Source: Levilactobacillus spicheri DSM 15429 (GTDB lineage: Bacteria > Bacillota > Bacilli > Lactobacillales > Lactobacillaceae). From it: a stretch of DNA of 64,000 bases. How positions within the stretch are numbered: position 1 is the stretch's first letter; each line of letters starts with the position of its first letter. Both the position numbers and the translations under genes were made by a program. Under the pieces are notes generated by a model, which was given only the letters and a program-made list of their open reading frames with translations, had not been told where the DNA came from and searched no databases. The stretch spans positions 373,006 to 437,005 of the forward strand of contig NZ_AZFC01000035.1 in NCBI RefSeq assembly GCF_001435095.1, written 5' to 3'. Positions 1-8,570 of this stretch are shown in pieces.

Positions 1-51
1 AAACGGCGCGCCAGCTACCACCACATGACCAGCCCAATATCGCTTGTAGCC

Positions 52-762
52 TTAGAACAACTGCCCCACGTAATAGTGGATGAACATGGTGATGATCCCC
101 ACGATGACGTTCCGGATGATGGCCGTCTTGACCAGGCCGTGGCCCAGCTTGGCGCTCAGGAATCCGGTCAACGTCACGGATAACAGGACCGCGATGATGG
201 TCCCCGGCCACTGCCAAGCCACCGGCAGAAAGGTCATCGCGACCAGTGGGAAGACGCCCCCGGCCGACGCGGAGAACAGCGATGAAAACGCCGCGTTCCA
301 GGGATTCATGTAGTGGCCCAGCTGGATGTCGTACTTCACGGCGACCACCGTGGCCAGTGCGTCCTTCCCCAGGAGGTCCTTGGCGATGGCCAACGACGTC
401 TCGGCGGACACGCCCCGTTGTTCATAAAATTCTTGGACCGCCTTGAGCTCCCCGGCAAAATCGGTCTTCAAGAGGCCGACTTCCTTGGCGACCACGGACT
501 TTTCGGTATCCTTTTGCGTGCTGACGGAAGCGTATTCCCCCGAGGCCATCGAGAAGGCACACGCCAATAAATCTGACAGACCCGCGATAAAAATGGTAAA
601 CTGGTTGGTCGTAGCGGCCGCGACACTGAACAGGACCCCGACGACCGTCAGGATACCGTCGTTGGACCCCAGGACCCCTGCCCGCAACGTGTTCAGTTTC
701 TCGTCCATGGTCTGATGTTGCTTCTTGTGCTTCTTTAACGTCAATTCTTCATTCTCAACCAT
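52..762 (-). CDS. VIT family (CCC1/VIT1-like) membrane transporter, second gene of pair
   Basis: The 236-aa protein belongs to the VIT/CCC1 family, which moves Fe2+ or Mn2+ across membranes. The N-terminal signature GSNDGILTVVG and about five hydrophobic segments with a soluble, acidic middle stretch (about residues 85-145) match the family. A GAGGGGAG ribosome site precedes the ATG. It lies 17 bp downstream of a paralogous VIT gene, so the two are probably co-transcribed, and the pair is divergent from a PerR/Fur-type regulator. The metal specificity is an inference; lactobacilli usually depend on manganese. The gene is complete, its stop lying 52 bp from the window edge. Confidence 0.88.
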   Translation of the reverse strand: MVENEELTLKKHKKQHQTMDEKLNTLRAGVLGSNDGILTVVGVLFSVAAATTNQFTIFIAGLSDLLACAFSMASGEYASVSTQKDTEKSVVAKEVGLLKTDFAGELKAVQEFYEQRGVSAETSLAIAKDLLGKDALATVVAVKYDIQLGHYMNPWNAAFSSLFSASAGGVFPLVAMTFLPVAWQWPGTIIAVLLSVTLTGFLSAKLGHGLVKTAIIRNVIVGIITMFIHYYVGQLF

Positions 763-779
763 GATTCATGGCTCCCCTC

Positions 780-1466
780 TTATGCAAATAACCGACCGAT
801 GAAGTAGGTCACCAGTAACGTCAAGATCCCGGCCACCACGTTTCGGATGGTCCCGTTCTTCCGGTTAGCGTTCCCTAACATGGCCGCCACGTATCCGGTG
901 ATCGACAAGGCGATGATCACCGCGACGAACGTGCCCGCGATGCGGATGTTCTTCGGCAACAAGGTAATGGATAATAAGGGTAAAATCGACCCAGTTGGGA
1001 AAGAAATCATCGAGGCAATCGCCGCCGAGAACGGATTGGTATACTCACCGACGTTGAAGCCGAACCGCTCGCGCACGGAGGTCTTCAGCGGGTCCTGCTT
1101 CATCATTTCACGGGTCGCTTGATCGGCCAACTCCGGCTTGATGCCGGTCTTGATGTACTTGTCCTTCACGAAGTCGTACTCGCCGTCGTAGTCGTTATCC
1201 AACGCCACGGTCTGGGTCTCGATGGCCTTGCGCTGGGCGTCCTTCTGCGTGTTCACCGACACGTACTCCCCCATCGCCATGGACACCGTCCCGGCGATCA
1301 TGCCGGCAATTCCGGAAATGAAGATGGCAAAACTACTGGTCGCCGCGCCGGCCACCCCGACGACGATCCCGGCGACGGATAAGATACCATCGTTAGCGCC
1401 CATCACGCTGGCCCGTAAAACGTTGATGCGTTGGGCCAACGTTGCTGGCTTTTTCTTTGCTGCCAT
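780..1466 (-). CDS. VIT family (CCC1/VIT1-like) membrane transporter, first gene of pair
   Basis: This 228-aa VIT family protein has the signature GANDGILSVAGIV near its N-terminus and five predicted membrane segments with a charged central domain. The start at 1466 (MAAKKKPATL) is chosen because AGGGGG lies nine bases upstream; a longer reading frame to 1499 would begin before this site. It is a diverged paralogue of the gene immediately downstream. The gene is divergent from the PerR/Fur-like gene at 1746, and the 279-bp space between them is the likely control region. Iron or manganese efflux or storage is inferred from the family. Confidence 0.88.
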   Translation of the reverse strand: MAAKKKPATLAQRINVLRASVMGANDGILSVAGIVVGVAGAATSSFAIFISGIAGMIAGTVSMAMGEYVSVNTQKDAQRKAIETQTVALDNDYDGEYDFVKDKYIKTGIKPELADQATREMMKQDPLKTSVRERFGFNVGEYTNPFSAAIASMISFPTGSILPLLSITLLPKNIRIAGTFVAVIIALSITGYVAAMLGNANRKNGTIRNVVAGILTLLVTYFIGRLFA

Positions 1467-1745
1467 GTTAAACAACCCCCTACATTTTTTAAACCACAAT
1501 CGTATCTATCGTAACACGAACCTTAGATAAAAAGTTTGGTATCACGAAAATATTTTTATAATTTAGAATCGTTCTTATCTACGAACGACTCTATTCTACC
1601 ATCAAAACCGGAAAAGTAAATACTTCAGACTGCAGAATCTGTCTCAATTGGGAATTATTCTAATTTCAAGCAGATTGCTGGAACTCTCATCAAAATGTGG
1701 TTTAATAGAGACAAACTAGAGTCATTCCAAAAAGGAGGGATTACC

Positions 1746-2246
1746 ATGGCTCAATCCAATCAATTACTCGCCCATGCCTTGGCGACGCTCAAGGAACACC
1801 ATATTCGGGTAACGCCCCAACGCCAGATCATCCTGACCTACCTCGTGACTCACCATAATCACCCGTCCGTTGAGACGCTCTACACCGCGTTGTCCGCTGA
1901 ATTTCCCAACCTCAGCATGGCCACCATCTACAATACGTTGAACCTGCTGGTCGACCTGGGCATCGTCATCGAACTGCCGAACGACAACGGGGGGCTGCGC
2001 TACGACTTCTACGGCAAGCCCCACTACCACGTCATCTGTGAAAACTGTGGAAAGATCACCGACGTCTTCGCCCCCGACTTCGGGGCCATCGAGGACACGC
2101 TCAACCGCGAGGCCCACGACCAGACCGGCTACCTGATCACCAGTAACCACGTTGAAGTGTACGGGCTGTGCCCCGAGTGTCAGCAAAAGCTGCACATCGA
2201 CCCGGCCCGCAAACAGTGGTCCCAGACCACCGCGGACCCGAAATAA
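1746..2246 (+). CDS. perR: Fur family transcriptional regulator, PerR-like
   Basis: The 166-aa protein has an N-terminal winged helix (RVTPQRQIIL, then SMATIYNTLNLL as recognition region) and a C-terminal metal-binding dimerisation domain. Cys98/Cys101 (CENC) and Cys142/Cys145 (CPEC) form the structural zinc site. The segment RYDFYGKPHYH keeps the Asp and His pattern of PerR peroxide sensors. The start at 1746 is preceded by AAAGGAGG with proper spacing; an upstream in-frame ATG at 1695 has none. The divergent VIT transporters suggest it controls metal homeostasis or oxidative stress. An imperfect inverted repeat lies upstream at 1652-1667, but I cannot show it is the operator. Confidence 0.85.
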   Translation: MAQSNQLLAHALATLKEHHIRVTPQRQIILTYLVTHHNHPSVETLYTALSAEFPNLSMATIYNTLNLLVDLGIVIELPNDNGGLRYDFYGKPHYHVICENCGKITDVFAPDFGAIEDTLNREAHDQTGYLITSNHVEVYGLCPECQQKLHIDPARKQWSQTTADPK

Positions 2247-2308
2247 ACCGGATACCCTGAATTATTACAACCAGGTTACACGTGTCGTGAAGTTTTAATC
2301 TGTTTGCA

Positions 2309-2395
2309 AACACCCGAAGCAAAGCCCGCATTTGTCGTTATTAGCCGCGTAATATTACGGTGAAACGGCGGCACGGCGCTTGTCTTCGGGTGTTT
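2309..2395 (+). terminator. Large branched terminator-like structure after perR
   Basis: The arms AACACCCGAAG (2309-2319) and CTTCGGGTGTT (2384-2394) are perfectly complementary and are followed by a short T run. They enclose about 64 bases that contain a second palindrome, CGTAATATTACG. A simple terminator would have a short loop, so this may be a branched terminator or the 3' end of a small RNA. Confidence 0.5.
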
Positions 2396-2492
2396 TTGTC
2401 GATATAGTAAGAACGTAGGATTTTATCGAATATGTAATGACCACAATCATTACGCAGATTATTAAATTATGAAAGTTATGAGGGATGTTTCG

Positions 2493-3581
2493 TTGAAAAT
2501 GCATAAAGTAATGTTAACGGCCCTGGCGACGCTTGGAATCGCCGGGTTCGTTGGCCTGTCCAATCCGGCAACGGCCAACGCCAGTTCCAAGGTCAATGAC
2601 TATATCGCCAGCAAGAATTACAAGCCAGTCAAGGTCACCAAGTCCATCTGGAGTGGCTTCCCCAAGTACAAGTACCGTCACGGGAAGGGCAAGCCGGAAG
2701 GGGTCGTGGTCCACGAAACGGCCAACCCATCGTCGACCATCTATAACGAAATTGCCTACATGAAGCGGAATTACAACAACGCCTTCGTGCACAGCTTCGT
2801 CGATGCCTCGAACATCATCAACATCGCCAACACCGACTACCTCTCTTGGGGGGTCGGTTACCCGGGGAACGCCCGGTTCATTCAGTTTGAACAAATCGAA
2901 GTTCACAGCAAGTCGGCCTTCGCTCACGAAATCGCCAACGCGGCCTGGTACACGGCCTACCTGTTAAAGGAATATAACCTGAAACCCAACGACGCCGCTT
3001 ACGATGGTAAGGGAACGGTCTGGTCTCACGGATCCGTCGCCTCCCACCTGGGTGGCTCGACCCATACCGACCCAGTGGGCTACTACGCCAGCGCCGGTAA
3101 GAAGTACTTCGGTCAGAAGTACACCATGGCCGCCTTCTACCAGATGGTCAAGAAGTACTACAACGCCATGGGCTCGACTAACCACACCAAGCTGACGGCC
3201 GCGACCTACACCTCGGTCAACCAACAAGCTAAGTTGAGCAGCAAGTACACCAAGTACTACCTGTACAACCACGTCAAGGGGTCGAACAAGAACGCCAAGA
3301 AGCAGAGCTGGTCCAAGATCAGTCCTAAGGTGGGGAAGACCTACTACATCGACATGACGGCCAAGAAGAGCACCGGGTCCATGTGGTACCGGATCAAGCC
3401 ATCGAAGAACAGCAGCAAGCGTTACTGGGTCTGGTCAGGTAACTTAACCAGTATCCAAGACGTGACGACGACGGCCACGGCCACCAGCGCTTCGACCAGT
3501 AGCGCCAGTGACAGCAGTGACGCCACCAGCAGTTCCAGTGTCAGCGCCACGGACACGTCTTCATCGAGTGCCAGCAACTAA
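2493..3581 (+). CDS. Secreted N-acetylmuramoyl-L-alanine amidase with SH3-like cell-wall domain
   Basis: The 362-aa protein starts at a TTG (2493) with AGGG eight bases upstream, although an in-frame ATG at 2469 exists. A signal peptide covers about residues 1-31, ending near ANAS. An Amidase_2/PGRP-type domain follows, with the histidines of VVHET and THTDP as probable zinc ligands. Next comes a GW/SH3_8-like domain (YLYNHVKG to WSGNLTSI) that would bind the wall, and finally a Ser/Thr/Ala-rich tail of about 38 residues. It should act outside the cell as a peptidoglycan hydrolase in wall turnover or lysis. It appears monocistronic, with a strong terminator. Confidence 0.85.
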   Translation: MKMHKVMLTALATLGIAGFVGLSNPATANASSKVNDYIASKNYKPVKVTKSIWSGFPKYKYRHGKGKPEGVVVHETANPSSTIYNEIAYMKRNYNNAFVHSFVDASNIINIANTDYLSWGVGYPGNARFIQFEQIEVHSKSAFAHEIANAAWYTAYLLKEYNLKPNDAAYDGKGTVWSHGSVASHLGGSTHTDPVGYYASAGKKYFGQKYTMAAFYQMVKKYYNAMGSTNHTKLTAATYTSVNQQAKLSSKYTKYYLYNHVKGSNKNAKKQSWSKISPKVGKTYYIDMTAKKSTGSMWYRIKPSKNSSKRYWVWSGNLTSIQDVTTTATATSASTSSASDSSDATSSSSVSATDTSSSSASN

Positions 3582-3603
3582 TCTTTAATAATGACGCATC
3601 CCG

Positions 3604-3643
3604 GCGGCGGGACCTTCTCAGGTGAGGGTCCCGCCGCTTTTTG
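3604..3643 (+). terminator. Intrinsic terminator of the amidase gene
   Basis: An 11-bp perfect stem (GCGGCGGGACC with GGTCCCGCCGC) encloses a 12-base loop and is followed by TTTTT. Confidence 0.9.
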
Positions 3644-3734
3644 GTCGTTTTGTGCCCTGCCCGCTCCCAGCGAAAGGCGCTGGGACAAAGGGGCGCTTGG
3701 GGCTCTCCGCATGTCTGGTGTCAAAACGGGGGAC

Positions 3735-3764
3735 AAAAAAAGACGCCGACTCATCATCGACGTC
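3735..3764 (-). terminator. Intrinsic terminator of the 149-aa gene
   Basis: On the minus strand an 8-bp stem (GACGTCGA with TCGGCGTC, one G.U pair) is followed by seven T. Confidence 0.75.
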
Positions 3765-3787
3765 CGATAACCAACTTCAGTTACCCG

Positions 3788-4237
3788 TTAGTTGTTGCAG
3801 TTCGAGCTAGAAGAAGAGGCACTCGTGTCTTTCTTCGTGGTCTTCTTGACCGTGGTCTTGCCGTAAACCTTTGCGGAGCACGTGTACGTCTTAGCGCCCT
3901 TCTTGGCGACAGAGTACTTGAACGTTGCGCATTCACTCAACGTCTTGGCTTGCTTCTTGGTCAACTTGACCGTGAAGGTGCCATTCTTCTTGAGCGTGGT
4001 CTTCTTGACGCATTGTTGCTTCCCGTTCAGTAACGTGACCGTGGACCCTTTCCGTCCGTTCTTAAACGTCAGATCCCGGGCGTTCTTCTTGTAGTTGGTA
4101 CACAAGGTGATCCGGGCGGCAGCCGTCGTCGACTTCGTGGTCTTCCGACTATTCGCACTGGTCATTGACGTCGCGGCAAACACAATCACGGCAATCGCAA
4201 CAATCGCACCTGCAACATAACCAAAAATCTTTTTCAT
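3788..4237 (-). CDS. Small secreted or membrane-anchored Lys/Thr/Cys-rich protein
   Basis: I do not recognise this 149-aa protein. Residues 1-30 form a signal peptide or single membrane anchor (MKKIFGYVAGAIVAIAVIVF). The rest is strongly basic (Lys and Thr) with five cysteines (LCTNY, QQCVKK, ECATF, TCSAK, NCNN) and a Ser-rich tail. The central part has alternating Thr/Val/Phe character suggesting a small beta domain, perhaps disulfide-stabilised, which is unusual for lactobacilli. An AGGGGGAG site precedes the start. It is monocistronic with its own terminator. Confidence 0.7.
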   Translation of the reverse strand: MKKIFGYVAGAIVAIAVIVFAATSMTSANSRKTTKSTTAAARITLCTNYKKNARDLTFKNGRKGSTVTLLNGKQQCVKKTTLKKNGTFTVKLTKKQAKTLSECATFKYSVAKKGAKTYTCSAKVYGKTTVKKTTKKDTSASSSSSNCNN

Positions 4238-4543
4238 GAGATAACGCTCCCCCTAGAAATAGATCGGTAGTCTTCCTTTGGCTATCTGCGACCCATTCTA
4301 GGCAGGCCGGGCGGCGGCGTCAACTTATCTGCCGGTCACCACCATTGAGCCGTTAATCGGTCGTTTCGCGACACGGCTAGCCCCTTGTCAGAGTAGCGTT
4401 TACGGCCGCTAAAAGGCGTGAGTCGCCTAATAAGGCGAGTTACCCATACTCACCGTTCGATCCGGTGGGCCGCCAAAAAGGCACCCGTGATGGTGGTCAC
4501 GGGTGCCTTGAAGTAATTCCTATTATTCTAAAATATCTCACGC
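4238..4543. other. Intergenic region with terminator only
   Basis: This 306-bp stretch holds the upstream region of the 149-aa gene and the terminator of the YibE/F operon at 4475-4507. I see no coding frame with a ribosome site. Confidence 0.6.
4475..4507 (-). terminator. Intrinsic terminator of the YibE/F pair
   Basis: On the minus strand an 11-bp perfect stem (GGCACCCGTGA with its complement) has a six-base loop and is followed by TTTTT. Confidence 0.9.
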
Positions 4544-5323
4544 TTATTTAGTCGCTTCGTGGGCCCCGCGCTTGCGTTTCCCCGCGACCGCCCGGGTCAT
4601 GACCCAGGTCGTCACCGGCACCGTCAGCAGCACACTCAACATGGAAAAGAGGATCATCAGGATCTCCGCTACGAAAATTTTGTCGTTCAGGATCTCCCCG
4701 AACGAATAGTGCACGCCGGTGAACCAGATGAACAACGCCAGGAAACCGCCAAAAAAGCCGAAGAACAGCGTGTTAAAGGTGGTCCCGATGATTTGCTTAC
4801 CCACGGCGATGCCGTCGCCATACAGGGCTTTTAGGGCCACCTGCGGGTGCTGCTCGAGGATCTCGCTCAAACCGGCCGCAATCGCCATCGCGGCTTCGGC
4901 AATCGCCCCCAGCGTACTCAGGATGGCGGTCGCAATCGTGACCTGCACGAAGTTGATGCCGACCAGGACCGACAGTCCCTCGAGGTCCTCACTGTCTTCC
5001 GGCCCGAACCCCTGGACCATTGCCCAGTGTTCGACCGGCACGATCAGGAGCACCAGCAGGACCAGGACCATCGCCGAGGCGATAAAGGCCACGGTGCTCG
5101 AGAGGTCATCCCCACTACTCATGAAAATGGTCAGGGCCAACACCATGACCCCCACGACCAGGGTAACGATCAGGGGCGAGAAGTGGAAGGCCACCAACAC
5201 GATGGCCAAAAACAGGAGGCCAAAGTTGAGGATCAGGGCCAGAAACGACTGGGCCCCCGCCTTGCCCCCGACCAGGACCATCAGGACCAGGAGGATCAGG
5301 CCCAACAGCGTAATCGTACTCAT
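4544..5323 (-). CDS. YibE/F family membrane protein, short partner
   Basis: This 259-aa YibE/F-like protein is almost entirely membrane-spanning (about seven hydrophobic segments), with a conserved acidic turn FGPEDSEDLEGLS near the middle. It overlaps the upstream YibE/F gene by four bases (ATGA type), so translation is coupled and the two probably form one complex. The family has no settled biochemical role. It ends the operon, followed by a strong terminator. Confidence 0.8.
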   Translation of the reverse strand: MSTITLLGLILLVLMVLVGGKAGAQSFLALILNFGLLFLAIVLVAFHFSPLIVTLVVGVMVLALTIFMSSGDDLSSTVAFIASAMVLVLLVLLIVPVEHWAMVQGFGPEDSEDLEGLSVLVGINFVQVTIATAILSTLGAIAEAAMAIAAGLSEILEQHPQVALKALYGDGIAVGKQIIGTTFNTLFFGFFGGFLALFIWFTGVHYSFGEILNDKIFVAEILMILFSMLSVLLTVPVTTWVMTRAVAGKRKRGAHEATK

Positions 5324-6435
5324 GCGCGCACCTCCTTAGGCAACCAACGACTGGCCAGGTAGCTCGCCAGCGGCACGGCCAGGACGATGCCAATCCCACT
5401 GATCAGACTTTGGACGACCCCCATCGACATGTTCATCGAGAAGGTGTAGCCCCAGCTGTTGCCGTTTTTCAAGTACAGCAGCGCCATCGGGAAGGTATCG
5501 GCCACGAAGATGAAGAACAGCACGTTGATCAGCGGCCCCATAATGGTGCTGCCGATCTGCCGCCCCGACTTAAAGATCTGCCGCGGAGTCAGCTCCGGCC
5601 GCTCGCGTTTTAGCGCGTACAACGACGAGATAATGTCGGTCGACTCATCCATCACGGCCCCTAACGAGCCTAACAGGGTCTCGGCCAAAAACAGCGGGCG
5701 CGGCAGCTGGGTCACGTACTGCATCGATTCGTAGAACATCCCGCGCTCGTGGGTCAGGTGAAAGACCGTCAACGCCACCACGATGGACAGCAGCGTGCCC
5801 CCCAGCGTGGTCGCCAGCGTGATCAGCATCTGCCGGGTGCGGCCCAGCACCAGCCACAGGGTCAGGGCCGCGAAGCCGATCGACAGGCTACCGAAGATCC
5901 ACAGGACCTGGGCGCCCTGGGTCGCGCCGTTCAGCAGGATGGCCAGGAAGAACAGCACCCCGTTGGCCGCCACGCTCAAAAAGGCCATCAGCCCGCTGAA
6001 CCGCAGAATCAGGAGCAGCAGTCCGACCACCAGCCAAATCATGAAGACCAACGGCGTGTCGCGTTTGCGGTCCTTGACCGTCGCGCTGAACTTGCCGTGG
6101 TGCTGATGGGCCACCACGAAGAGTTGACTGCCCACCCGGTAACGCTGGTCCATGGCGCCCGACGCGGAGTACGTGTTGCTGACCGTCAGCCGGTTGCCGC
6201 GGTAGCGCCCGTTCAGGATGACCCCGTGCAGGGTCTGTCCGGTCTGGTAGTCCACGTTTTGAAAGTCGTCGGTCTCCTTGGTGGCCTTCTGTTGCGTCAC
6301 GGCCGTGACCCGCATGATCGGGTCGCGGTACAGGGCCGCGTCGTAGTGGGTCCCGACCACCACGACGGCCCCCACCAGCAGGACCAGTAGCCAGGCCCAC
6401 CAGCGATGTGTTTGTTGAATTCCGAATTTTTGCAC
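5320..6435 (-). CDS. YibE/F family membrane protein, long partner
   Basis: The 371-aa protein has one N-terminal membrane segment (about residues 12-28), an extracytoplasmic domain of about 110 residues, then a multi-spanning YibE/F core that includes LETLLGSLGAVMDESTDI. I place the start at a GTG (6435) because AAAGGGCG lies six bases before it; the upstream ATG at 6456 lacks a ribosome site. It is translationally coupled to the shorter YibE/F gene downstream. Its function is unknown. Confidence 0.78.
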   Translation of the reverse strand: MQKFGIQQTHRWWAWLLVLLVGAVVVVGTHYDAALYRDPIMRVTAVTQQKATKETDDFQNVDYQTGQTLHGVILNGRYRGNRLTVSNTYSASGAMDQRYRVGSQLFVVAHQHHGKFSATVKDRKRDTPLVFMIWLVVGLLLLILRFSGLMAFLSVAANGVLFFLAILLNGATQGAQVLWIFGSLSIGFAALTLWLVLGRTRQMLITLATTLGGTLLSIVVALTVFHLTHERGMFYESMQYVTQLPRPLFLAETLLGSLGAVMDESTDIISSLYALKRERPELTPRQIFKSGRQIGSTIMGPLINVLFFIFVADTFPMALLYLKNGNSWGYTFSMNMSMGVVQSLISGIGIVLAVPLASYLASRWLPKEVRA

Positions 6436-6584
6436 GATAATCGCCCTTTCCCCCATCTTGAATTCAATATACCACTTTTCAAAAATCGCATAAAAAGTCC
6501 CGGGGAAAACTTAACAAAATCGCAGAGACCACCGAACTAACCCCCTTTAATCGACCATAAATCCCGGCAAATTGGCTGGAAACC

Positions 6585-6613
6585 TTGCATTTTGGACCAA
6601 ACCTTAGTAGAAT
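6585..6613 (+). promoter_or_regulatory. Sigma-A type promoter for the 41-aa gene
   Basis: TTGCAT (6585-6590) and TAGAAT (6608-6613) are separated by exactly 17 bp and lie about 40 bp before the start codon. Confidence 0.65.
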
Positions 6614-6653
6614 GGAACTCGATTGTTATTTTAATTAAGCGAGGGTTTTTACA

Positions 6654-6779
6654 ATGAGAAAAGCACATCCAAATGGCGTACAAGGCCGTCGGAAGGTTAA
6701 CCGTAAAAAGGACCGGAAGCGGCGCGATGAGATTTCTAACCTGCAACGTTGGTTGAAGGGTGAAATCAAGACGAAGTAA
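6654..6779 (+). CDS. Small basic protein, 41 aa
   Basis: This short frame encodes MRKAHPNGVQGRR followed by a Lys/Arg-rich stretch and the end LKGEIKTK. It has GAGGG eight bases before the ATG, a consensus-like promoter upstream and a terminator directly after, so it is a dedicated transcription unit. About 40 percent of the residues are Lys or Arg, which suggests an RNA- or DNA-binding or ribosome-associated peptide. I do not recognise the family. Confidence 0.72.
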   Translation: MRKAHPNGVQGRRKVNRKKDRKRRDEISNLQRWLKGEIKTK

Positions 6780-6795
6780 TCGCCTATACCAGAAG

Positions 6796-6826
6796 GGCAC
6801 TGACCAATCGGCCGGTGTCTTTTTTT
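6796..6826 (+). terminator. Intrinsic terminator of the 41-aa gene
   Basis: An imperfect GC-rich hairpin (GGCAC paired with GTGTC at the base) is followed by eight T. Confidence 0.75.
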
Positions 6827-6871
6827 GCGCAAATTTAGTGAAGCCACGCCGCCTGCTTGTTGAAATCAGTG

Positions 6872-6907
6872 GCAGCTGGGCCGTGACGACCGTGGGCCCG
6901 ACTTCAA
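6872..6907 (-). repeat. Remnant of structured repeat family C
   Basis: CAGCTGGGCCGTGACGACCG and the following GGGC-CGACTTCAA match the end of the C elements found at 34343 and 38757. Only this arm is present. Confidence 0.6.
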
Positions 6908-6917
6908 TTCATCGCAC

Positions 6918-6948
6918 AAAAAAATGGCACTAGCCGCACGCTAGTACC
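6918..6948 (-). terminator. Intrinsic terminator of the universal stress gene
   Basis: On the minus strand a 9-bp stem (GGTACTAGC with GCTAGTGCC, one G.U pair) is followed by seven T. Confidence 0.85.
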
Positions 6949-6966
6949 ACCACACTGAATTTTGAC

Positions 6967-7392
6967 TTAATCCACGACCAAGACGCTGACGTCGGAGTTT
7001 TGGACCACGTAGTTCGTGGTCGAGCCCATGATGGCCTTTCCCAAGCCGTGAACCCCGGAACGCCCGATCACCGTTAACGTGGTCTTCAGTTCCTGTGGCA
7101 AGGTCTTGGCAATCGTCGGCTTGGGCAGGCCGACCCGGAACGTGGTCTCCACGGGAACGTTGGCCCGCTTGACCTCTTCCACCGCGCTCTCTAGGAATTC
7201 CGAAGCGGACTCCTTGAAGTGCGTCATGATCTCGCTGCCGAATTCCGCTCCGTAGTGGGCGTATGTCTGATCACTGGCGACGGAAACAATGAACAACTTG
7301 GAACCGAGTTTTTGGGCTAACTTAATGGCCTCCACCAACGCTGCGTGGGCGTTCTTGCTCCCATCCATCGGTACTAAAATCCGTTCATACAT
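6967..7392 (-). CDS. Universal stress protein (UspA family)
   Basis: This 141-aa single-domain UspA protein begins MYERILVPMDGS and ends with the nucleotide-binding pattern GRSGVHGLGKAIMGSTT and the strand VSVLVV. The glycine pattern suggests an ATP-binding subtype. The start at 7392 is chosen because AAAGGA lies upstream of it; the ATG at 7410 overlaps that site. It is monocistronic. Such proteins bind nucleotides and support stress survival; the particular stress is unknown. Confidence 0.9.
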   Translation of the reverse strand: MYERILVPMDGSKNAHAALVEAIKLAQKLGSKLFIVSVASDQTYAHYGAEFGSEIMTHFKESASEFLESAVEEVKRANVPVETTFRVGLPKPTIAKTLPQELKTTLTVIGRSGVHGLGKAIMGSTTNYVVQNSDVSVLVVD

Positions 7393-7612
7393 ACTATCCC
7401 GTCCTTTCATATGTAAACTGTAATGGTGGTATCGCTTTCACCAACTTCATGATACCAATTTCAGCCCCGTCAGAACAGCCCTACGCGCTCTTTTTCATGA
7501 AATTATTAGGGTACGTCAGATTTCATCAGTAGATTCTCATTCTCCGGTTACGGGGACTTTGTGGTAAGATGTACCAAGTACTTTACTCACGAAAAGGATG
7601 GCGCCGATAACC

Positions 7613-8494
7613 ATGAAAAAACTCTTACTGGGTGCCCTGGGGCTCTTAACCGTGACCCTGGCTGGCTGCTCAAACGCATTAACCACGAACAAGTCCACCT
7701 ACCACCCCACCGCGCTCACCGCCGTGGTCAAGGGGGACGCTAAAACCAAGCACGTGACCTACCAGGTCAACGACCAGGCCAAACACCAGGTCAAGGTTGC
7801 GGCGGGCACCTACTTCTTCCAGGTCCCGGCCGCCCCACAAGATCAGACGGTCAAGATCACGGCCGGCAGTGCGCACAAGACGGTCACCGTCAAGGCCACG
7901 ACCAAACTCGCTACCTACCAGACGTTTGCCAAGCAGTATAACCAACTGGTCACGGCCAGCTACCTGCCGACCAAGGTCCAAAAGCAGCTGCAAACCGCTC
8001 AAAAGACCCAGGCGCAGACCAAAAAGAAGCTGGCGGCCCTCGCCAAGACCGACCCCGCAGCCGCGGCAACGGCGGCCAAACAACAGCAGGCCGCGGCCCA
8101 AAAGCTGCAGGCCCAGCTCGCGACCGCTAAGCAAAAGGCTCACGACCAGCTATTGCCCACCCGTGCCAGTGACGGCGTCCAAAACCTGGTCACCACCAAG
8201 GATGCGACCGTGCGGGCCAACGTCCAGGACGGCCAGCTGATGGGCCTCGCCCTCATCGTGCCGACCAAGCAGATGAAGACCAAGAACGGTCAGAAGCAGT
8301 TCGGGACGACCTTTGCCCTGTTGGGGACCACGCTCAAGGCCAACCCCAAGACCGTCATCAAGAAGTTCGAGAAGGTCTTGAAGGATGCCAAGTCGAACAG
8401 CAGCTCGACCAACACCAAGACCATCCACTCCAACGGGATTCGGTTCAATACCGGTTTCTCGACGGATCACCTCTACATTTATATGACCAAGTAA
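7613..8494 (+). CDS. Secreted lipoprotein with a coiled-coil middle
   Basis: This 293-aa protein has a lipoprotein signal MKKLLLGALGLLTVTLAGC with lipobox LAGC, so Cys19 should carry lipid. Residues 20-100 look like a small beta domain. Residues of about 115-190 are rich in Lys, Gln and Ala and probably form a coiled coil, followed by a mixed C-terminal domain. The start at 7613 fits the signal peptide; an ATG at 7598 touches the ribosome site. I do not recognise a family or substrate. It has its own terminator. Confidence 0.78.
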   Translation: MKKLLLGALGLLTVTLAGCSNALTTNKSTYHPTALTAVVKGDAKTKHVTYQVNDQAKHQVKVAAGTYFFQVPAAPQDQTVKITAGSAHKTVTVKATTKLATYQTFAKQYNQLVTASYLPTKVQKQLQTAQKTQAQTKKKLAALAKTDPAAAATAAKQQQAAAQKLQAQLATAKQKAHDQLLPTRASDGVQNLVTTKDATVRANVQDGQLMGLALIVPTKQMKTKNGQKQFGTTFALLGTTLKANPKTVIKKFEKVLKDAKSNSSSTNTKTIHSNGIRFNTGFSTDHLYIYMTK

Positions 8495-8524
8495 CCAACT
8501 GGTTTGCCCAGTTAGGTGGCTTAT

Positions 8525-8570
8525 GGGGCCCCGGCTCATCCGTTCAAGGGTGGTCGGCGGCCCCTTTTTT
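8525..8570 (+). terminator. Intrinsic terminator of the lipoprotein gene
   Basis: GGGGCC and GGCCCC form the base of a hairpin with a long loop, followed by six T. Confidence 0.7.

Noticed and set aside
1652-1667. Per/Fur box upstream of perR
   Set aside because: The inverted repeat GAATTA-TTC-TAATTTC is suggestive, but it matches the PerR or Fur consensus poorly, so I do not list it as an operator.
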